From: Tropicimonas sp033101155
Lineage (GTDB): Bacteria > Pseudomonadota > Alphaproteobacteria > Rhodobacterales > Rhodobacteraceae
Length of the DNA stretch: 64,000 nt
Assembly (NCBI RefSeq): GCF_033101155.1
Contig: NZ_JAWMPX010000001.1
Span: 1 to 64,000, forward strand
Direction of reading: 5' to 3'
The number at the start of each line of letters is the position of its first letter. Within the stretch, counting starts at the first letter, position 1. This document shows positions 62,133-64,000 of this stretch, in pieces. The position numbers and the translations under genes were made by a program. The notes under the pieces are model-generated. The model searched no databases and had not been told where the DNA came from. It worked only from the letters and a program-made list of their open reading frames with translations.

Positions 62133-62900
62133 TCAGAGCACCGAGACGATGCCGCCATCGACATAGATCAGCTGTCCGGTGACGAAATTGGACGCGTTCG
62201 ACGCGAGATAGATCGCCGTGCCGGCCATCTCCTCGGGCAGGCCCCAGCGGCGCATCGGCGTGCGCGCCTTCACCCAGGCGTCGAAGTCGGGATTGGACAT
62301 CAGCGCTTCGTTCATCTCGGTCGCCATGTAACCCGGCCCGATCGCATTGGCCTGGATACCAAGCTCGGACCATTCGGCGGCCATATTGCGGGTCAGCATC
62401 CGGATGCCGCCCTTGGAGGAGGCATAGGGCGCAACCGTTGCGCGGCCAAGCTCGGAGAGCAGGGAGGCGATATTGATGACCTTGCCGTGGCCGCGTTTGG
62501 CCATGCGCTTGGCAGCCTCTCGCGCAACCACGAATGCGGCGGTGAGATTGACGTCGAGCACGCGCTGGAAGTCTGCGGTCTCAAGCTCCAGCATCGGCTT
62601 GCGGAACTGGATGCCGGCATTGTTGACCAAGATGTCGATGGCAATTCCGTCGGCATCGAACCGCTCGAAAGTCGCGACAACGGCCGCCTCGTCGGACACG
62701 TCGAAGCCTGCGGTCAGGACGTCATGACCCTGCACGCGCATCTCTGCGGCAGCGTCTTCAAGCCGCGTCGCATTGACCCCGTTCAGCACGATCCGCGCGC
62801 CAGCCTCGGCCATTCCTTCGGCCATGGCCCGACCGAGGCCGCGCGACGAACCTGTGATCAGGGCGGTCTTGCCGGAGAGATCGAAGAGTTTGGCGCTCAT
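62133..62900 (-). CDS. Short-chain dehydrogenase, gluconate 5-dehydrogenase type
   Basis: 255 residues. Rossmann cofactor motif TGSSRGLGRAMA near residue 17, NNAGI near 91, catalytic Ser in INIASLLSELG, YASSKGG (Tyr-x3-Lys) near 160 and the terminal TGQLIYVDGG. The YMATEMNEAL stretch is typical of the gluconate 5-dehydrogenase (IdnO/Ga5DH) branch. It probably oxidises or reduces a sugar acid feeding the same pathway as the dehydratase. Divergent from the regulator with 199 bases between starts. Confidence 0.88.
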   Translation of the reverse strand: MSAKLFDLSGKTALITGSSRGLGRAMAEGMAEAGARIVLNGVNATRLEDAAAEMRVQGHDVLTAGFDVSDEAAVVATFERFDADGIAIDILVNNAGIQFRKPMLELETADFQRVLDVNLTAAFVVAREAAKRMAKRGHGKVINIASLLSELGRATVAPYASSKGGIRMLTRNMAAEWSELGIQANAIGPGYMATEMNEALMSNPDFDAWVKARTPMRRWGLPEEMAGTAIYLASNASNFVTGQLIYVDGGIVSVL

Positions 62901-63099
62901 CTTGGCTTCTTCCTATTCGCTTCGGTGTAAAATCGGTCCCGGTCGCAAGGATCAGGGAACCTGAGAAAGACAGGCAAACCGGAGATACCCACAAGCCCCC
63001 CGGCTCGGAGGCAACGACTCGACCTATTTTCGCTGTTGGGATTGTTATGACAGCCATGGACAGTTGTGAAGTACGACAGAGGGCCTATAGTAACACCAA

Positions 63100-63837
63100 A
63101 TGACGAAACCTATCATACAATATGGACTCTTCGATGCCAGAAAGCCGACCGGTCTGGTAGAGCAGACCATGTTGAGTATCCGAAAAATGATACGTGACAA
63201 TGGTTTGAAGCCCGGCGATGTGATCCCGGCAGAAACGGCGCTGTCGACCGAGTTCGGTGTGTCCCGGACAGTGGCCCGCGAAGCGCTGCGCGGCTTGGCC
63301 GCACTTCGAATCATCGAGGTTGGCAATGGTCGACGCGCGCGCGTGGCGGGGCCGACGGCCGAGGCGCTGAGCACGATCATCGATCATATCGTCCATACCG
63401 AGCAGGTCTCGGTCATGCAGATTGCGGATGCGCGACGAACCATCGAAATGCGCGCGGTGAGCCTTGCCGCGCTCCACCGCAGCGAAGCCGACGCGCAGCA
63501 ACTTTTGAAGACAATCGAGGGCATGTATGCGGCGGTCGAGGCCGACGAATCCGAGCGCGTGATGGAGCTGGACATCCTGTTTCACGAGATCATCGCCCGC
63601 GCCTCGGGAAATCCGCTCTACTCGATCTTCATCGACAGTTTCCGCATCATCACGCGGCAAACATGGGCGATCGGCTGGCGTGCGCGGGGCAATCTCGACG
63701 CCTGGCGCGACAATATCAAATGCCATGAACGCGTTGCGCAAGCCGTGGTGGCGCAAGACCAGAACGAGGCAGAAAGGGCCATGTCGGAGCATTTCGACAG
63801 CTCGGTCATGGTTCTCCTGCGGGCCGGCATCAAGTAA
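63100..63837 (+). CDS. GntR-family regulator with FCD domain (FadR type)
   Basis: 245 residues. N-terminal winged helix-turn-helix (about 20-85; LKPGDVIPAETALSTEFGVSRTVAREALRGLAALRIIEVGNGRRARV) and a C-terminal FCD helical domain (about 95-230), with metal- and ligand-binding residues in ADARRTIEMRAV, DILFHEIIARASGNPL and CHERVAQAVV. Such regulators sense sugar acids or organic acids and usually repress adjacent catabolic genes, here the divergent SDR-dehydratase genes. No clear ribosome binding site precedes the ATG. Confidence 0.9.
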   Translation: MTKPIIQYGLFDARKPTGLVEQTMLSIRKMIRDNGLKPGDVIPAETALSTEFGVSRTVAREALRGLAALRIIEVGNGRRARVAGPTAEALSTIIDHIVHTEQVSVMQIADARRTIEMRAVSLAALHRSEADAQQLLKTIEGMYAAVEADESERVMELDILFHEIIARASGNPLYSIFIDSFRIITRQTWAIGWRARGNLDAWRDNIKCHERVAQAVVAQDQNEAERAMSEHFDSSVMVLLRAGIK

Positions 63838-63886
63838 GCCAACGCGGGGCGCGCGGAGACCCGCACGGCCCCTGTCTCCCAGCGCG

Positions 63887-64000
63887 TCAGAGAGTGGACA
63901 TCCAGCCAAGCCCTTCGTCGGTCGTTCCCTTCGGCTTGTATTCGGCGCCAAGCGGCGCGTCATAGCCAAGGCTTTCGAGATGGGCGAAGATATGCGCGTA
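63887..64000 (-). CDS. Hydroxypyruvate isomerase-like protein, C-terminal fragment cut by the window edge
   Basis: The last 37 codons of a minus-strand gene: HIFAHLESLGYDAPLGAEYKPKG is followed by TTDEGLGW and the stop. The ending GYDxxxGxEYKPxGTTxxGLGW is typical of hydroxypyruvate isomerases and the related sugar-phosphate isomerase family. The rest lies beyond the window. It belongs to the sugar-acid locus by place and converges on the FadR-type regulator, 49 bases away. Confidence 0.7.
   Translation of the reverse strand, partial: YAHIFAHLESLGYDAPLGAEYKPKGTTDEGLGWMSTL

Noticed and set aside
60307..62166. A long plus-strand frame opposite the dehydratase gene
   Set aside because: Antisense shadow; the dehydratase is strongly supported by motifs.
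1..64000. tRNA or rRNA genes and CRISPR arrays
   Set aside because: No cloverleaf, rRNA core or regularly spaced short repeats were found; the only regular repeat is the coding RTX array.

Overview
This 64 kb window is a chromosomal segment of an alphaproteobacterium, most likely from the Rhodobacteraceae (Roseobacter group). The evidence is the GC-rich coding, the gene orders rimP-nusA-ylxR-infB and hemD-mic60-hemY, a comF-grxC-nitrilase operon, a NDUFAF5-like protein, an XRE-SulP pair and an alphaproteobacterial type flagellar export operon. No rRNA, tRNA or CRISPR array was seen. Most of the window is ordinary core genome, tightly packed and often coupled by 4-base ATGA overlaps.

Layout. 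1-3.7 kb: the 3' part of a giant RTX/haemolysin-type calcium-binding protein. 3.9-9.4 kb (minus): translation/transcription operon rimP-nusA-ylxR/L7Ae-infB, with a terminator-like hairpin in its leader. 9.6-14.4 kb: a cation/proton antiporter, an AT-richer RibD/DHFR-like gene that looks imported, a DedA protein, a dual CDGSH iron-sulfur protein and a prolyl iminopeptidase. 14.4-20 kb: ubiG, then a five-gene minus operon comF-grxC-nitrilase-marR-thpR, whose first start codon overlaps the start codon of a divergent NDUFAF5-like gene, then hemH. 20-27 kb: small exported and SnoaL-like genes, and the hemD-mic60-hemY operon divergent from tsaD. 27.3-30.3 kb: a dCache sensor kinase and a FixJ-like regulator. 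30.4-32.5 kb: an XRE regulator and SulP permease. 32.6-37.6 kb: a flagellar export operon (lytic transglycosylase-like, flhA, fliR, flhB, FliJ-like).

37.7-39.9 kb is a small island of unrecognised exported proteins around a membrane-tethered winged-helix protein with reversed ToxR topology. 40-52.3 kb holds a flavoprotein, a DsbA/ScsC-like protein, an aminotransferase, cell-wall genes (amidase, penicillin-binding protein 1A), an ArnT-like glycosyltransferase, prfB (no programmed frameshift) and two exported proteins. 52.6-59 kb is a complete oligopeptide-type ABC uptake system with a GAF protein and a divergent XRE-cupin regulator. 59.5-60.05 kb is a decayed IS481-family transposase. 60.3-64 kb is a sugar-acid catabolic locus (IlvD/Edd dehydratase, SDR dehydrogenase, FadR-type regulator, and the end of a hydroxypyruvate isomerase cut by the window edge).

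Nothing in the window is clearly a new defence or mobile system. The best leads are the 37.7-39.9 kb island, the rimP leader hairpin, the 582-bp block duplication in the RTX gene, the ABC/GAF/cupin locus with its palindromic operator candidate, and the overlapping divergent start codons at 18.1 kb.
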